This document shows, one piece after another, positions 22,688-31,534 of a DNA stretch of 37,494 nucleotides. The notes below the pieces were generated by a model. It saw only the letters and a list, made by a program, of their open reading frames with translations, did not search any database and was not told the DNA's origin. The stretch is from Acidobacteriota bacterium (GTDB lineage: Bacteria > Acidobacteriota > Terriglobia > UBA7540): positions 1-37,494 of the forward strand of contig PLWR01000141.1 of NCBI GenBank assembly GCA_003165615.1, written 5' to 3'. Numbering within the stretch: position 1 is the stretch's first letter; the number at the start of each line of letters is the position of its first letter. The translations under genes and the position numbers were made by a program.

Positions 22688-25150
22688 ATGGGGGCTTTCA
22701 TTTCGCATCATTCGCGTTCATCAATGTGCCTGTTGGGGATTTTCTGCCTTACATTGCTGATGCCGCTGGGTTCGGGGGCGGCGGAGCAATGGGACGATCC
22801 AACGCCGTTGGATCCCACTGCCGGCATTACGGGCCATTCGCTGGAGCGGCAGGTCCACAAGCCTTTGCCCGAGCAATTTATCTGGTTCACCAAAGACAGC
22901 AGCGAGCGGCACGAGGGGCCAATTCTCTTCCGCGCAAAATTTGAAATGGCGAACAAACCACAGAGGGCAACCCTGTGCGTGGCCGGGCCGGAGACCGCGG
23001 CGATCTACCTGAATGGCAAATTGGTGGGGAACTTTCGCCAGAATCCTTCCACCCGCACGCGCCCTCCGGTTTTTGTTCTGGAAGTGACCGCAGCGATCCG
23101 TGAAGGGAGCAATTTAATTGCTCTCAAGATTTCGGGCGGCGACCGATTAGCGGTGAAGATCGTTCCTCGTGGTCCGAATGAGGCGGCGCCTGCCCTTTTG
23201 ATCAGCGACCGCGGATGGAAAGTCAGCACGGCGTCGCAAGAGGGATGGGAGCGGGAGGATTTTGATGATAAGAGCTGGAACGCGGCGGTGGGGTTGGGAG
23301 GCATCGAAGACAACGTTGACTTCTGGCAATGGAACTCCGACCCGGGAATGTATCAATGGGTGGGATATGATGGCATCTCCCCATTCCTTGCGCACGTCAC
23401 CTTGCCCGCGGTCAAAGTCATTGACGCTTTCGACGGCCTGGGGCGATTGGAGCACGTGGAAGCGCTGACTTCGCCCGTGGGTTCCAAGTTGTCCCCCACG
23501 AGCCGATTTTCGGTGACTCTGCCTCCACCGAAGGCTTCACTGCAGGAATATCCTTCCTTGCTGCTGGATTTCGGGCGTGAAATCAACGGAAGGCTGGAGG
23601 TCACCTCTGACTCAGACGCCCCGTTGCAGATTCAAATTGGTTATGGCGAATCGAAAGAAGAATCTCAGCGCGAGCCTTTTCTGGGATTTGATGACCTTTT
23701 TATTCCGCCTCATGCCACCGTATACGGTCCCAAGAGTTCCTTCCGCTACACCACCGTGCACTTTACCAAGGGCCCTTCACCGCTGCGCTTCCAGGCGATT
23801 CGCCTCGATGCGATTTACTACCCGGTGAAATACCAGGGAGCATTCAAGTCTTCCGACCCGCTGCTGAATCGCATCTGGGACATCGGCGCTTACACGGCGC
23901 ACTTGTGCATGCAGGATTACGTTTGGGACGCGCCCAAGCGTGACCGCAGCCCCTGGATGGGCGATATGGATGTGAGCGGGCGGGTGATCGATACGGTTTT
24001 CGCGGATCGTTTCCTCATGCAGTACACCATGGACCACCTGATTCAAGCGGCGGGAAATCCCGTTCACGATGACGTGAACACGTTTCCGGGGTACTCGGCC
24101 TTCTGGGTGATGGGCGAGGCGGATTATTACCGTCACGTGGGCGACGCGGCCTATCTCCACTCCATTCATGACCAGTTGGTGCAACTTCTGTCATTCATGG
24201 AAACGGAGCTGGACGACCGAAGCCTCTTTGCCAATCCGCGCAAGGCCTGGGGTTTTGTGGATTGGTCCCCCGACTTCAATGAAGACACTCCCGAATCGCG
24301 CCGGGCGATTCATCTGGAGTTCTGCAAGGCCTTCTCGGAAGGAGCATGGCTGCTTCGCGAGGCCGGCGATTCCGCATCGGCAGACCGTTTCCAGGTGCGC
24401 GCGGATGCCATGACGGCCGCCGCACATCAGTACTTGTTGGACCCGGGCACGGGAACATTTGGTGCTCGCCACCAGACGAACGCCATGGCCATATTTTCCG
24501 GTGTGGCGGGCGCGGCAGAAACCGGCGCCATCTGGGATCGAGTGCTTTCCCACCCCCGGCATTTCGTGATTACCCCTTACTACAATTTTTACGTGATCTC
24601 CGCCATGGCAGAAGCGGGGCACCGTCGCGAAGCTCTCGATGAGGTGCGGAACTACTGGGGCGGGATGGTTCGCGAGGGTGCGACGAGCACGTGGGAGGCC
24701 TACGACCCCACCTGGCCCAAGGATGATTTTCACAGCGCGCTTCAGGCCGACGACCGCCGGGGATACTTCATCAGCCTCGCGCACGGTTGGTCGTCCGGGG
24801 CGACCGCATGGCTGACGGAGCAGGTATTGGGAATTCAGCCGCTCGCAGCGGGGTTTCGCGAGGTGGCGATTCGGCCCGACCTGATCGATTTGGATTGGGC
24901 GCGGGGCGCGGAGCCCACGCCGCAAGGATTGCTCCAGGTGGATTATCGAAAGACCGCAGACGGATTGATTGCTGAAATCGATCTGCCGCCAGGAGTGGCG
25001 GCAAAGGTTTCCATGCCGATTCAGGCGGGCCAGGCTTCCGGGAATGTGAACGGGAAAGCGGTGAGCGGTTCACCCGCTGAGAATGGAACCCGACTCATCG
25101 TCGAGTTGGCGGGAGGCGCGCATTACCAATTGGGTCCAGCGGGGAAGTAG
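22688..25150 (+). CDS. Secreted GH78-type alpha-L-rhamnosidase, copy 2
   Basis: 820 residues, exactly the length of copy 1. The ATG at 22688 follows AAGGAG at 9 bases and starts a signal peptide (hydrophobic CLLGIFCLTLLMPLGSG, cleavage near GAA). The frame is open for 53 more codons upstream, but these translate the repeat cluster and the terminator and should not be annotated as protein. Domain order is as in copy 1: N-terminal beta-domains with AGPETAAIYLNGKLVGN, the catalytic barrel with DAPKRDRSPWMGD (414-426, Asp419 in the acid position), the LAHGWSSGATAWLTEQVLGI segment, and the C-terminal beta-domain. Long blocks are near identical to copy 1, which implies a tandem duplication later separated by the sulfatase-like gene. 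It converges on the DksA-like gene with only 11 bases between stops. Confidence 0.9.
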   Translation: MGAFISHHSRSSMCLLGIFCLTLLMPLGSGAAEQWDDPTPLDPTAGITGHSLERQVHKPLPEQFIWFTKDSSERHEGPILFRAKFEMANKPQRATLCVAGPETAAIYLNGKLVGNFRQNPSTRTRPPVFVLEVTAAIREGSNLIALKISGGDRLAVKIVPRGPNEAAPALLISDRGWKVSTASQEGWEREDFDDKSWNAAVGLGGIEDNVDFWQWNSDPGMYQWVGYDGISPFLAHVTLPAVKVIDAFDGLGRLEHVEALTSPVGSKLSPTSRFSVTLPPPKASLQEYPSLLLDFGREINGRLEVTSDSDAPLQIQIGYGESKEESQREPFLGFDDLFIPPHATVYGPKSSFRYTTVHFTKGPSPLRFQAIRLDAIYYPVKYQGAFKSSDPLLNRIWDIGAYTAHLCMQDYVWDAPKRDRSPWMGDMDVSGRVIDTVFADRFLMQYTMDHLIQAAGNPVHDDVNTFPGYSAFWVMGEADYYRHVGDAAYLHSIHDQLVQLLSFMETELDDRSLFANPRKAWGFVDWSPDFNEDTPESRRAIHLEFCKAFSEGAWLLREAGDSASADRFQVRADAMTAAAHQYLLDPGTGTFGARHQTNAMAIFSGVAGAAETGAIWDRVLSHPRHFVITPYYNFYVISAMAEAGHRREALDEVRNYWGGMVREGATSTWEAYDPTWPKDDFHSALQADDRRGYFISLAHGWSSGATAWLTEQVLGIQPLAAGFREVAIRPDLIDLDWARGAEPTPQGLLQVDYRKTADGLIAEIDLPPGVAAKVSMPIQAGQASGNVNGKAVSGSPAENGTRLIVELAGGAHYQLGPAGK

Positions 25151-25161
25151 CGGCCTGCGCC

Positions 25162-25506
25162 TCAGCTCTTCGTGTCCTGGCGTGATTTGCAGTCCCTGCA
25201 CCACCGGGTCCAGGGGACCGCTTCCAGGCGCGCCGTGCTAATCGGCTCCCCGCATTCTTCGCAGAGGCCAAATTTCTCGTTGCGAATCCGCGTCAGGGCA
25301 TCCTCAATGGCGCGCAAGAGCTTGCTATCCGTTTGATGCAATCGAACCTGGGTGGCAGCGTAGGTTTCATTGGCGGCCATGTCGACCGGGTCCCCGCGCA
25401 GCTCGCCCGCGGTGGGAATCGAATCGGCCAGGCTTTTGCCGACGGAAAGTTCCTGCTGCTTGGAAAGGAGAAGATTCTTGTAGCGATTCACGTCGCTATT
25501 TTTCAT
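25162..25506 (-). CDS. DksA/TraR-family C4 zinc-finger protein
   Basis: 114 residues from the ATG at 25506 (an in-frame GTG at 25527 is less likely). The N-terminal half is an alpha-helical hairpin (RYKNLLLSKQQELSV and the DMAANETYAATQVRLHQTDS helices). The C-terminal half carries the four-cysteine zinc finger CEECGEPI-N16-CRDC, preceded by IRNEKFGL, as in DksA/TraR proteins. DksA-type proteins enter the RNA polymerase secondary channel and adjust promoter choice with ppGpp. The coiled-coil tip here lacks the usual DxxDxA motif of true DksA as far as can be seen (DPVDMAANE is the nearest). It may therefore be a general member of the family, such as the YocK/TraR group. It is monocistronic. 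Confidence 0.88.
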   Translation of the reverse strand: MKNSDVNRYKNLLLSKQQELSVGKSLADSIPTAGELRGDPVDMAANETYAATQVRLHQTDSKLLRAIEDALTRIRNEKFGLCEECGEPISTARLEAVPWTRWCRDCKSRQDTKS

Positions 25507-25676
25507 ATTAGCCACCCCGTACCCCACGATTGCTGCGTGTGCAAAACACCAAGCCCTATATTATACAGCCAGAGCGGCGCCGCTGTACCGAGGTTTAGCG
25601 TCAATAAGTGATTTGAATGGAAGGCACCTGCTGGTGCTGTCGTCATTTGGAATGAGAGCCCCCTTCGAACCACTTG

Positions 25677-25816
25677 TCATTCCCGCGAAGGCGGGAATCC
25701 AGTCCTTGTAGCATGGCCATCTTGGCCATGACTGCACACGGACAGGATGCCCGTGCTACGCCGGGGGCGCATCTCCAATGGCTTGCGGCGTGGATTCCCG
25801 CCTTCGCGGGAATGAC
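25677..25816. repeat. 140-bp element with inverted ends 'tcattcccgcgaaggcgggaatcca'
   Basis: The left end TCATTCCCGCGAAGGCGGGA (25677-25696, continuing ATCCA) is repeated in reverse at 25791-25815. Each end is itself a hairpin (TTCCCGC-GAAG-GCGGGAA). Inside are GGCCATCTTGGCC and the GTAGCATGGCC / GCCCGTGCTAC pair. The interior motif resembles the 'ggccaagatggcc' part of the palindrome at 32564-32645. It contains no ORF. Confidence 0.75.
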
Positions 25817-25888
25817 TGCACAGGGGAGCACCCGTGTTTCGCAAATGACATCACAACCCACTGCCCGGTGGGTAATCTTTAACCGGTT

Positions 25889-26047
25889 CTATCGTCGATG
25901 GGTATCTAAGGTTCCTTGCGCGGCTCGAGATTCGATGATGCCCATTGTGGCGAGAGCCTTCAGCGCCTGCCGCAGGGCGGGCCGCCCGACGCTTAGCATC
26001 CGCGCGAATTTCCGTTCGGGAGGAAGCCGGTTCACGATGGAGATGGT
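25889..26047 (-). pseudogene. Fragment of a GntR/FadR-type regulator (wing-helix only)
   Basis: The minus-strand frame bounded by TGA (26050-26048) and TAG (25891-25889) encodes 52 residues containing NRLPPERKFARMLSVGRPAL, then RQALKALATMGIIESRAAQGT. This is the GntR winged-helix signature (LPPER.LA..L.VSRP.LR.AL..L...G.IE.R.G.GT). It lacks a start codon, the first helix and the whole effector-binding domain, so it cannot be a functional regulator. It lies 10 bases beyond the stop of the M24 gene on the same strand. It may be what remains of that gene's regulator after a deletion whose far side now abuts a palindromic repeat. Confidence 0.75.
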
Positions 26048-26057
26048 TCATATGGGC

Positions 26058-27194
26058 TCAAACCTCGAAAATTTCAGTTTGCGGCGTATCGAGGGCTATG
26101 GAGCCACCTTCCGTAATCGCGATGGGACCGCCGATGAAGGCTGCGCCCTTGTCAGCAGCCCAAAGTGACGGGTGGATGACGAGGACAATGCCGGGCGATA
26201 GGAGCGATTGGCACTCGTGATCGACGGGGTGGAGTTCCGGGAGGTCCAACCCTACACCGTGTCCCGGGCCGAAAGCAGAAAAGTTTTTGAACCCCGACGC
26301 GGTGATGACTCGCTGCGCGGCATCCGCGATATGGGAGGCAAGCGCGCCGGGCTTGGCAGTTTGCACGGCGGCAGTATAGGCGCCCTGGGCAATCTTGAAG
26401 ACTTCCGCTTGCTCGGTGGAGGGTGAGCCGATGGAAAACACCCGGCAGATTTGTACCCAGTACCCGGCAAGCTGGACGGTGATTTCGCAGTTTACGGCAC
26501 TTCCCTTGCGGAACTCGTAGTCAGCCGGGGGATAGCAGATTCGCGCGGCATCCGAGGAGATGATGACGTCGCATTCACCTCCCTCCAGGCGGGCGGTCTG
26601 CGCCGCCTTCACGGCTGCCAACTTTTCCGATTGCCCCGGCTTGATTTCCTTACCCAGACTCGCCGCCACGCGCACCGCCAACTGCGCTGAGTCTCGCAGA
26701 GCGGCAATCTCGTCCTGACTCTTGATGAGGCGCAACTCGTTGAGCAGGTCGGAAGCGGGTTCAAGCTGCGCATGGGGCAGTGCGGCACGAAGCGCTTCGT
26801 AAAGCGATATTCCCATCTCATCGGAAGCCAAATCCGACGCCACGGTGCCAACACGCGATCGGTCCAGGCCCAGGGAACGAATCGCTTCCGCACATTGGCC
26901 AAACAACTTCGCGGTGCTTTCACTCAGGCTGGGGCGGATGTCGCTGAACCAGCTCACGGTTCTGGCGCGCGGAAGATCAAAGGCAAACTTGACCCACATG
27001 ATGGGGTCCCCCTCCAAGGGGAGAACTACGACGGCAGAGTTGGTGTGGTAATTCGGCCGGTACCCGGACACGTAAGGCACGTGCCCGCGCTTCTGGGAAT
27101 AGATAAAAAGGACATCGAGATTGCGCCGCTTCATCTGCTCGCGAATATTCTGGACGCGTTGCTGGAACTCGGCTGAGCTGATTCGATTCGTCAT
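26058..27194 (-). CDS. M24-family (creatinase/prolidase fold) protein with atypical metal site
   Basis: 378 residues. The start at 27194 has GGAGG at 8 bases. The N-terminal domain (about 5-135) is of the creatinase type (FQQRVQNIREQMKRRNLDVL, YVSGYRPNYHTNSAVVVLPL). The C-terminal domain (about 145-378) is the pita-bread fold, with RLIKSQDEIAALRDSAQLA and GPGHGVGLDLPELHP. M24 aminopeptidases use two Asp, one His and two Glu as metal ligands. Here the first Asp site reads CEIT (Glu), the second reads VQICRVF (Gln), the His is kept in GHGVGL, the first Glu site reads VIHPSLW (His), and only the last Glu appears kept (ITEGG). Loss of most ligands is as in creatinase, which is metal-free, so a hydrolase other than a Xaa-Pro peptidase is likely. 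It lacks a signal peptide. It lies beside a broken GntR gene. Confidence 0.85.
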   Translation of the reverse strand: MTNRISSAEFQQRVQNIREQMKRRNLDVLFIYSQKRGHVPYVSGYRPNYHTNSAVVVLPLEGDPIMWVKFAFDLPRARTVSWFSDIRPSLSESTAKLFGQCAEAIRSLGLDRSRVGTVASDLASDEMGISLYEALRAALPHAQLEPASDLLNELRLIKSQDEIAALRDSAQLAVRVAASLGKEIKPGQSEKLAAVKAAQTARLEGGECDVIISSDAARICYPPADYEFRKGSAVNCEITVQLAGYWVQICRVFSIGSPSTEQAEVFKIAQGAYTAAVQTAKPGALASHIADAAQRVITASGFKNFSAFGPGHGVGLDLPELHPVDHECQSLLSPGIVLVIHPSLWAADKGAAFIGGPIAITEGGSIALDTPQTEIFEV

Positions 27195-27388
27195 GGTCTG
27201 TGCCTCCGTGAAGTGGTTCTTGGTATTGCCAAGAGCATTCTACAGTAAGGCGGGTGAAAGGCAACCAAAGTGACTTCTCCAAAAAAGGACTAAAGATGCC
27301 GGACACGATGAGTCCCAACAAGCGCGGCGAGCCTCTTGCCCGTTTCATTCGAAGCCGCGAAAAAAATCTCCGAACGAGCAAAGATATT

Positions 27389-27470
27389 TCACGCAAAGGC
27401 GCAAAGGGCGCAAAGAAAGCAAAGCAGTTTGGCTTGGCGAGTCTTAGCGCCTTGGCGTCTTTGCGTGAGA
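27389..27470. repeat. Imperfect palindrome 'tcacgcaaaggcgcaaag'
   Basis: TTCACGCAAAGGCGCAAAGG near 27389-27408 pairs with CGCCTTGGCGTCTTTGCGTG ending near 27470, with mismatches. It belongs to a repeat type common in bacterial intergenic DNA. It occupies the divergent gap between the M24 gene and the gene at 27581. No promoter was recognised with confidence. Confidence 0.6.
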
Positions 27471-27580
27471 TTGTCTTTTTCACAGGTTCTTTCGTGATGG
27501 GAAATCTTGCTCTGTGCGCTACAATCCACTGCACGGTTGATGGGTGTGATGACAGAAAACGCATTGAGGAGTGATAGGAG

Positions 27581-30154
27581 ATGAAAAGAAGAGCATTCTT
27601 ACAACGCGCCGCTGCCGCTCCGGCTCTGGCAGCGCTGGCTCCCCACACGCTGCAAGCCGCCAATGGCAGCGCCCCCAGCTTGCCCGCGGGCCGGTATACT
27701 CCGGGCCGGATTGTGAATGAATACAACCTGCTGCTGCCCGGTGAGCGGGAAGAGCTCAAGAATTCGCCGCGCGTGCTTTCCATCGCGGCAGGGAAAGTGG
27801 TGGCAAGTTTGGGGAGCGAGCGGAAGACGCTGGCGCCGGGAGAGACGATCAGAGGCTGGCAATTGCTGGCTATCCTCCCGTGGTTGAATGGCACCCCCAC
27901 CGCCGTTTTTGAGAAGCATGTGACTCATCAGGGGGCACTGGTTTACCTCACCGAGAAGGCGGAAATCGCGCGTGTCCCCAAACGCATCGGCGACCTTTCC
28001 CAAATCCGTCCCCGCCCCACCAGCACTCCCCACAACGTGAAGCTGGAGAGGCCGCGGCAGTATGTTCCCGGTCCCGACGTCTGCGGCGATTACATCCTGA
28101 ACTCCGAAGACGATCCCAGCTACGAGAATATTGCCGCGTTGGGGCCGGAGCTGATCGGCTGGACATTGGTCGCGAACGAAGAGGCGGCGCCGGAGCGATC
28201 ACTTTTTCTCGAAGCTGACGGGAAGTCCCGCCAAATGGCAGCCGGCGAGCAAACGGCCTGGGCGCCTGACCTGACCGGAAGGCTTTTCGACCCTTGCCGG
28301 TTCCTGCCTTCGGAGTACCTCTACGAACATGTTCCCGGTTATAGCAAGCGCACTTTGCTGGGGGGATTTCTGCCCGGAGCGGACATCGGGGTCTGGAATC
28401 CGAATTTCCACGTTGGGTACGAAGTGATGGTGATCCTCCCGGATGGCGCGGACGCCCGGCCCCTCGGCCGTATCCGCGCACTGCTTCCGAAAACCTCCGG
28501 TGGCGAACTCATACCCGCGGGGGACTCGAACGCCGGCGAGGCCATCCCTGCGTCAGGATCTTTGGAGCGATATTGGAATGGCTCAGCGGAGGATTTCTTC
28601 TCCGCCCTGGTGGGAATCTGGAACCGGTGGCAAAACTTTTTCTCCGCCGGCATGCAGGTGGAAATTCCCGATGAGTGGCTCGGCGACGCGGCGCGCGCCG
28701 GTATTGCCCTGGCGCGTTGCAGTTATCATGGCCTGGAGCCCACTTATCAGGTTGGTGAAGGAGCCTATACCAAGATTCCCGTGCGAAGTCACGCCCTCTT
28801 TCCCGTTGCCCATTACGAGTTCGTTTGGACGCAGCAGTTGTGGGGCCTTAGCGAGCAGGTTGAACCTTACTTTCAACATTACCTCAACCATTACATCCTT
28901 CCTGACGGAAACTTTCTTTACAACACGCAGGATCAGGTGGAAGCGCCGCTGAATGCGGGCATCTTCCTGGAAAATTCCGCGCGCGCTTACGACTACACAC
29001 ATAATATCGAGTCGCTTCGCCAACGCCTGCCGGTTTTGCGCAAGATGCTCGACTTCGTCGTCCGCCGCTACCGGTACGCGCAGGAGACCTTTCCCGCCGG
29101 GGACCCCCGCCATGGTTTGATTTGGGGCTCGCCCGAGGCGGACAACGGGGATCCACAGAATGACTTTCCGGAGTCTCACCCCTTCTACTACCAGAACGCG
29201 GCATGGATCTGGCGCGGCCTTAAGGAACACGCTCGCTGCCTGGAGCAGGCAGGGCTGGACCATGAGGATGCCGGTCTGCACTTGGAAGCGGCGGAAACCA
29301 AGAATCTGGCGGCGGAGATGCGCGCTGATATCGAGCATTCCCTGGCTCGTACGCTTGCGGATCGAAGCCCCGCGATGAAGCAGGCTGGAATCACCCCTTT
29401 TACGGTCTTCGATACAGATCGCCAGCCGAGCGAACTTCCCAGCTACGAAAACCATCGCTACATGATGGATTGGTGGACGAGCGATTGGGGCGACCCCAAT
29501 TTGGATGCCGGCCACTTTGCCCATCGCAAACTTGCTGGCCAACAGATTCTCGGAATGAATACGGATGGCAACTACCCGCGCACTTCCAACTTCATGGAGC
29601 ATGGCACTCTGGCAGGCCGCATCCGGCAGGATGATTATCGGCCGTTTCTTCTCGCCCTCTATGGGAATCTCTGCTATGCCATGGATTCGGGAAACCGTTA
29701 TGCCCCCGAAGACGCCTTATTGCCGGGAAACTACCCGGGGGAGGGAAGCCCCTACGCGTGGTCGGCGGTCATCAATAGTACACTGCAACCGACCCTGGGA
29801 TTGCGTTGGCTCCTGGGTTACGAAGAACATGACCACGACGTCGTCCATCTCCAGAAAGCCGCTCCCAAACACTGGTTTGGCCCCGGGGAGGTGATTCGGG
29901 TGCGCAATTGCCCCACCCGCTTCGGCCCCATCAGTTGGAGCACCCAGGGCCTGCAACCCACGGTGGGATCTGCCCGGTGGAAGGTCGAGGTCACCCTTTC
30001 ACGACCCTGCAACGCCGACCTTGTCATCCACATTCACCCGGTCGACCGAACACCTTTACGGTCGGCTTCACTGGGTGAAGTTCGTCCCGACCGGATTGTC
30101 ATTGCCGCGAAGCTCCTGGTCGGCAAGCCGCATATCGAGATTGAAGTCGCGTAA
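27581..30154 (+). CDS. Tat-exported large protein, probable six-hairpin glycosidase of unassigned family
   Basis: 857 residues. GAGGAG lies 9 bases before the ATG at 27581. The N-terminus KRRAFLQRAAAAPALAALAP resembles a twin-arginine (Tat) signal, with cleavage near residue 27. Residues about 30-330 look beta-rich. Residues about 350-720 are helix-rich with regularly spaced aromatic motifs (WNRWQNFFSAGM, HYEFVWTQQLWGLSEQVEPY, LPVLRKMLDFVVRRYRYAQE, GLIWGSPEADNGD, YYQNAAWIWRGLKEHARCLE). This is the look of an (alpha/alpha)6 barrel glycosidase. Acidic residues in SPEADNGDPQNDFPE (about 515-530) are candidate catalytic groups. The tail (about 760-857) is a beta-domain. I cannot place it in a named GH family. 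It stands alone on its strand, upstream of the E1 genes by 384 bases. Confidence 0.7.
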   Translation: MKRRAFLQRAAAAPALAALAPHTLQAANGSAPSLPAGRYTPGRIVNEYNLLLPGEREELKNSPRVLSIAAGKVVASLGSERKTLAPGETIRGWQLLAILPWLNGTPTAVFEKHVTHQGALVYLTEKAEIARVPKRIGDLSQIRPRPTSTPHNVKLERPRQYVPGPDVCGDYILNSEDDPSYENIAALGPELIGWTLVANEEAAPERSLFLEADGKSRQMAAGEQTAWAPDLTGRLFDPCRFLPSEYLYEHVPGYSKRTLLGGFLPGADIGVWNPNFHVGYEVMVILPDGADARPLGRIRALLPKTSGGELIPAGDSNAGEAIPASGSLERYWNGSAEDFFSALVGIWNRWQNFFSAGMQVEIPDEWLGDAARAGIALARCSYHGLEPTYQVGEGAYTKIPVRSHALFPVAHYEFVWTQQLWGLSEQVEPYFQHYLNHYILPDGNFLYNTQDQVEAPLNAGIFLENSARAYDYTHNIESLRQRLPVLRKMLDFVVRRYRYAQETFPAGDPRHGLIWGSPEADNGDPQNDFPESHPFYYQNAAWIWRGLKEHARCLEQAGLDHEDAGLHLEAAETKNLAAEMRADIEHSLARTLADRSPAMKQAGITPFTVFDTDRQPSELPSYENHRYMMDWWTSDWGDPNLDAGHFAHRKLAGQQILGMNTDGNYPRTSNFMEHGTLAGRIRQDDYRPFLLALYGNLCYAMDSGNRYAPEDALLPGNYPGEGSPYAWSAVINSTLQPTLGLRWLLGYEEHDHDVVHLQKAAPKHWFGPGEVIRVRNCPTRFGPISWSTQGLQPTVGSARWKVEVTLSRPCNADLVIHIHPVDRTPLRSASLGEVRPDRIVIAAKLLVGKPHIEIEVA

Positions 30155-30538
30155 CCGGGCAGGGAGCCGGCTTCAGCTCCGAATGACCTGACCGGGGTTT
30201 CCGGGAAATGAAAGAGAATTCACCTGACGAGGAAGACCGGTCATGCCAAACAAGAGGTACAAGCCCCGAGTAGATTGTGAATCTGCTGCGTAGGATATCC
30301 TGCTTGTAAGCCGGGATGGAATATATGATACAGTTCCCGGCGGAATTCAGAAAAGACTTCGGTTAATGACGACCTGCCACGCTTTTCGGCAGCGGGGAAA
30401 CGGCGCAGACGAGGAGATCCGTGGAAGGTGACTTGACCACGATGGGCTATGGGAAGAACAGCAATCTTCGCAGGCGTGAACCAATCGATGGCGGCAATGG
30501 ACAGGCAAAACTCCCTATGGGCAGAGGGTGATTGACTC
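30155..30538. other. 384-base gap, no gene recognised
   Basis: It must contain the promoter of the E1 genes. A palindromic GGATATCC lies near 30293-30300 and TATGATAC near 30326, but no convincing -35/-10 pair or operator was identified. A minus-strand open frame here overlaps the start of the E1 gene and lacks a ribosome binding site. Confidence 0.35.
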
Positions 30539-31534
30539 GTGGCAGCAAAACAGGAATCGCAACCCCCCAATTCAATGACCATTTCATCCGCGATGCGGCT
30601 TGATTGGTACCGCCAAATGTGCCGCATCCGCGCCTTTGAGCGGGAGATTCACGAGCATAACAAGAAGGGTCTTATCCCCGGTACCGCGCACCAGTACATC
30701 GGTATGGAAGCCACCGCCGTAGGTGCGTGTGCAGCCATGCGGGATGGCGATCTTCTTACCAGCACCCATCGCGGTCACGGTCACTGTATAGCGCGTGGTT
30801 TGGACCTCGGCCGGATGATGGCGGAAGTATTAGGCCGCGCGGATGGCTATTGCCGCGGCAGGGGCGGCAGCATGCACATAACGGACATCTCCCGCGGCAT
30901 GCTGGGCGCGGACGGGATTGTGGGCGGAGGAATTCCCATCGCTGCGGGGGCCGCCCTCGGCATGCGGATCAAGGGAATTCCCTCCGTAGTCTTCTGTTTC
31001 TTCGGCGATGGAGCAAGCAACGAGGGGTCCTTTCACGAGGCGATCAACTTTGCTGCGGTCAATCATCTTGCCGTGATCTTTATCTGCGAAAACAATTTGT
31101 GGGCTCTCAGTACATCCTTCAAGGCAACGACGGCGGGGGGAAGCGTCGCCAATCGGGCAGCGGCGTATGGCATGCCTGGCCAATGCGTGGATGGAAATGA
31201 CGTTGAGGCGGTTTTTCACGCCGCCAGCGCCGCCGCAGCGCGCGCCATCAAAGGCGCAGGACCGTCCCTGATCGAATGTGTCAGCTACCGCTGGGAGCCG
31301 CACTCGATTTTCACGCGGAGGGAAACTCGCCCCCAACGGGAAATTGAAGAGTGGAAGCAAAAAGACCCTATCGCGCGTTATCGCCAGCTCTTAATTGAGA
31401 CCAAAGAGGCGACCACGGACGCCCTCAGTCAAATTGATTCCGAGGTGCATGCCGAAGTGGCGAAAGCCTCGGCCTTCGCAATAAGCAGCCCCACACCAAG
31501 CCCTGAGAGTGCAGACCAAAATGTCTTTGCCTAA
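30539..31534 (+). CDS. Thiamine-diphosphate-dependent 2-oxoacid/acetoin dehydrogenase E1, alpha subunit
   Basis: 331 residues from a GTG at 30539, with AGAGGG upstream. An ATG at 30575 is possible and would remove only a disordered 12-residue head. The protein has the full E1-alpha pattern: YRQMCRIRAFEREIHEHNKK, GTAHQYIGMEATAVGACAAM, the STHRGHGH loop, GRGGSMHI and GIVGGGIPIAAGAALG. The diphosphate-binding motif is GDGASNEGSFHEAINFAAVN (Gly156-Asp-Gly, closing with ENN near 185). It decarboxylates a 2-oxoacid (or cleaves acetoin) on ThDP and passes the acyl group to an E2 lipoyl domain. No E2 or E3 is in the window. It forms an operon with the beta subunit, overlapping by 14 bases. Substrate choice among pyruvate, acetoin and branched 2-oxoacids cannot be read from the sequence by eye. 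Confidence 0.92.
   Translation: MAAKQESQPPNSMTISSAMRLDWYRQMCRIRAFEREIHEHNKKGLIPGTAHQYIGMEATAVGACAAMRDGDLLTSTHRGHGHCIARGLDLGRMMAEVLGRADGYCRGRGGSMHITDISRGMLGADGIVGGGIPIAAGAALGMRIKGIPSVVFCFFGDGASNEGSFHEAINFAAVNHLAVIFICENNLWALSTSFKATTAGGSVANRAAAYGMPGQCVDGNDVEAVFHAASAAAARAIKGAGPSLIECVSYRWEPHSIFTRRETRPQREIEEWKQKDPIARYRQLLIETKEATTDALSQIDSEVHAEVAKASAFAISSPTPSPESADQNVFA

Noticed and set aside
25677..25816. Possible CRISPR-like repeat because the same string occurs twice within 140 bases
   Set aside because: The two copies are inverted, not direct, and there are only two; this is a palindromic element, not an array.
25674..26168. 164-codon plus-strand frame spanning the palindrome and the M24 tail
   Set aside because: Its first half is translated inverted-repeat DNA, and the remainder is antisense to the GntR fragment and the M24 gene.
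30241..30627. 128-codon minus-strand frame before the E1-alpha gene
   Set aside because: It overlaps the start of the E1-alpha gene and shows no motif or start signal.
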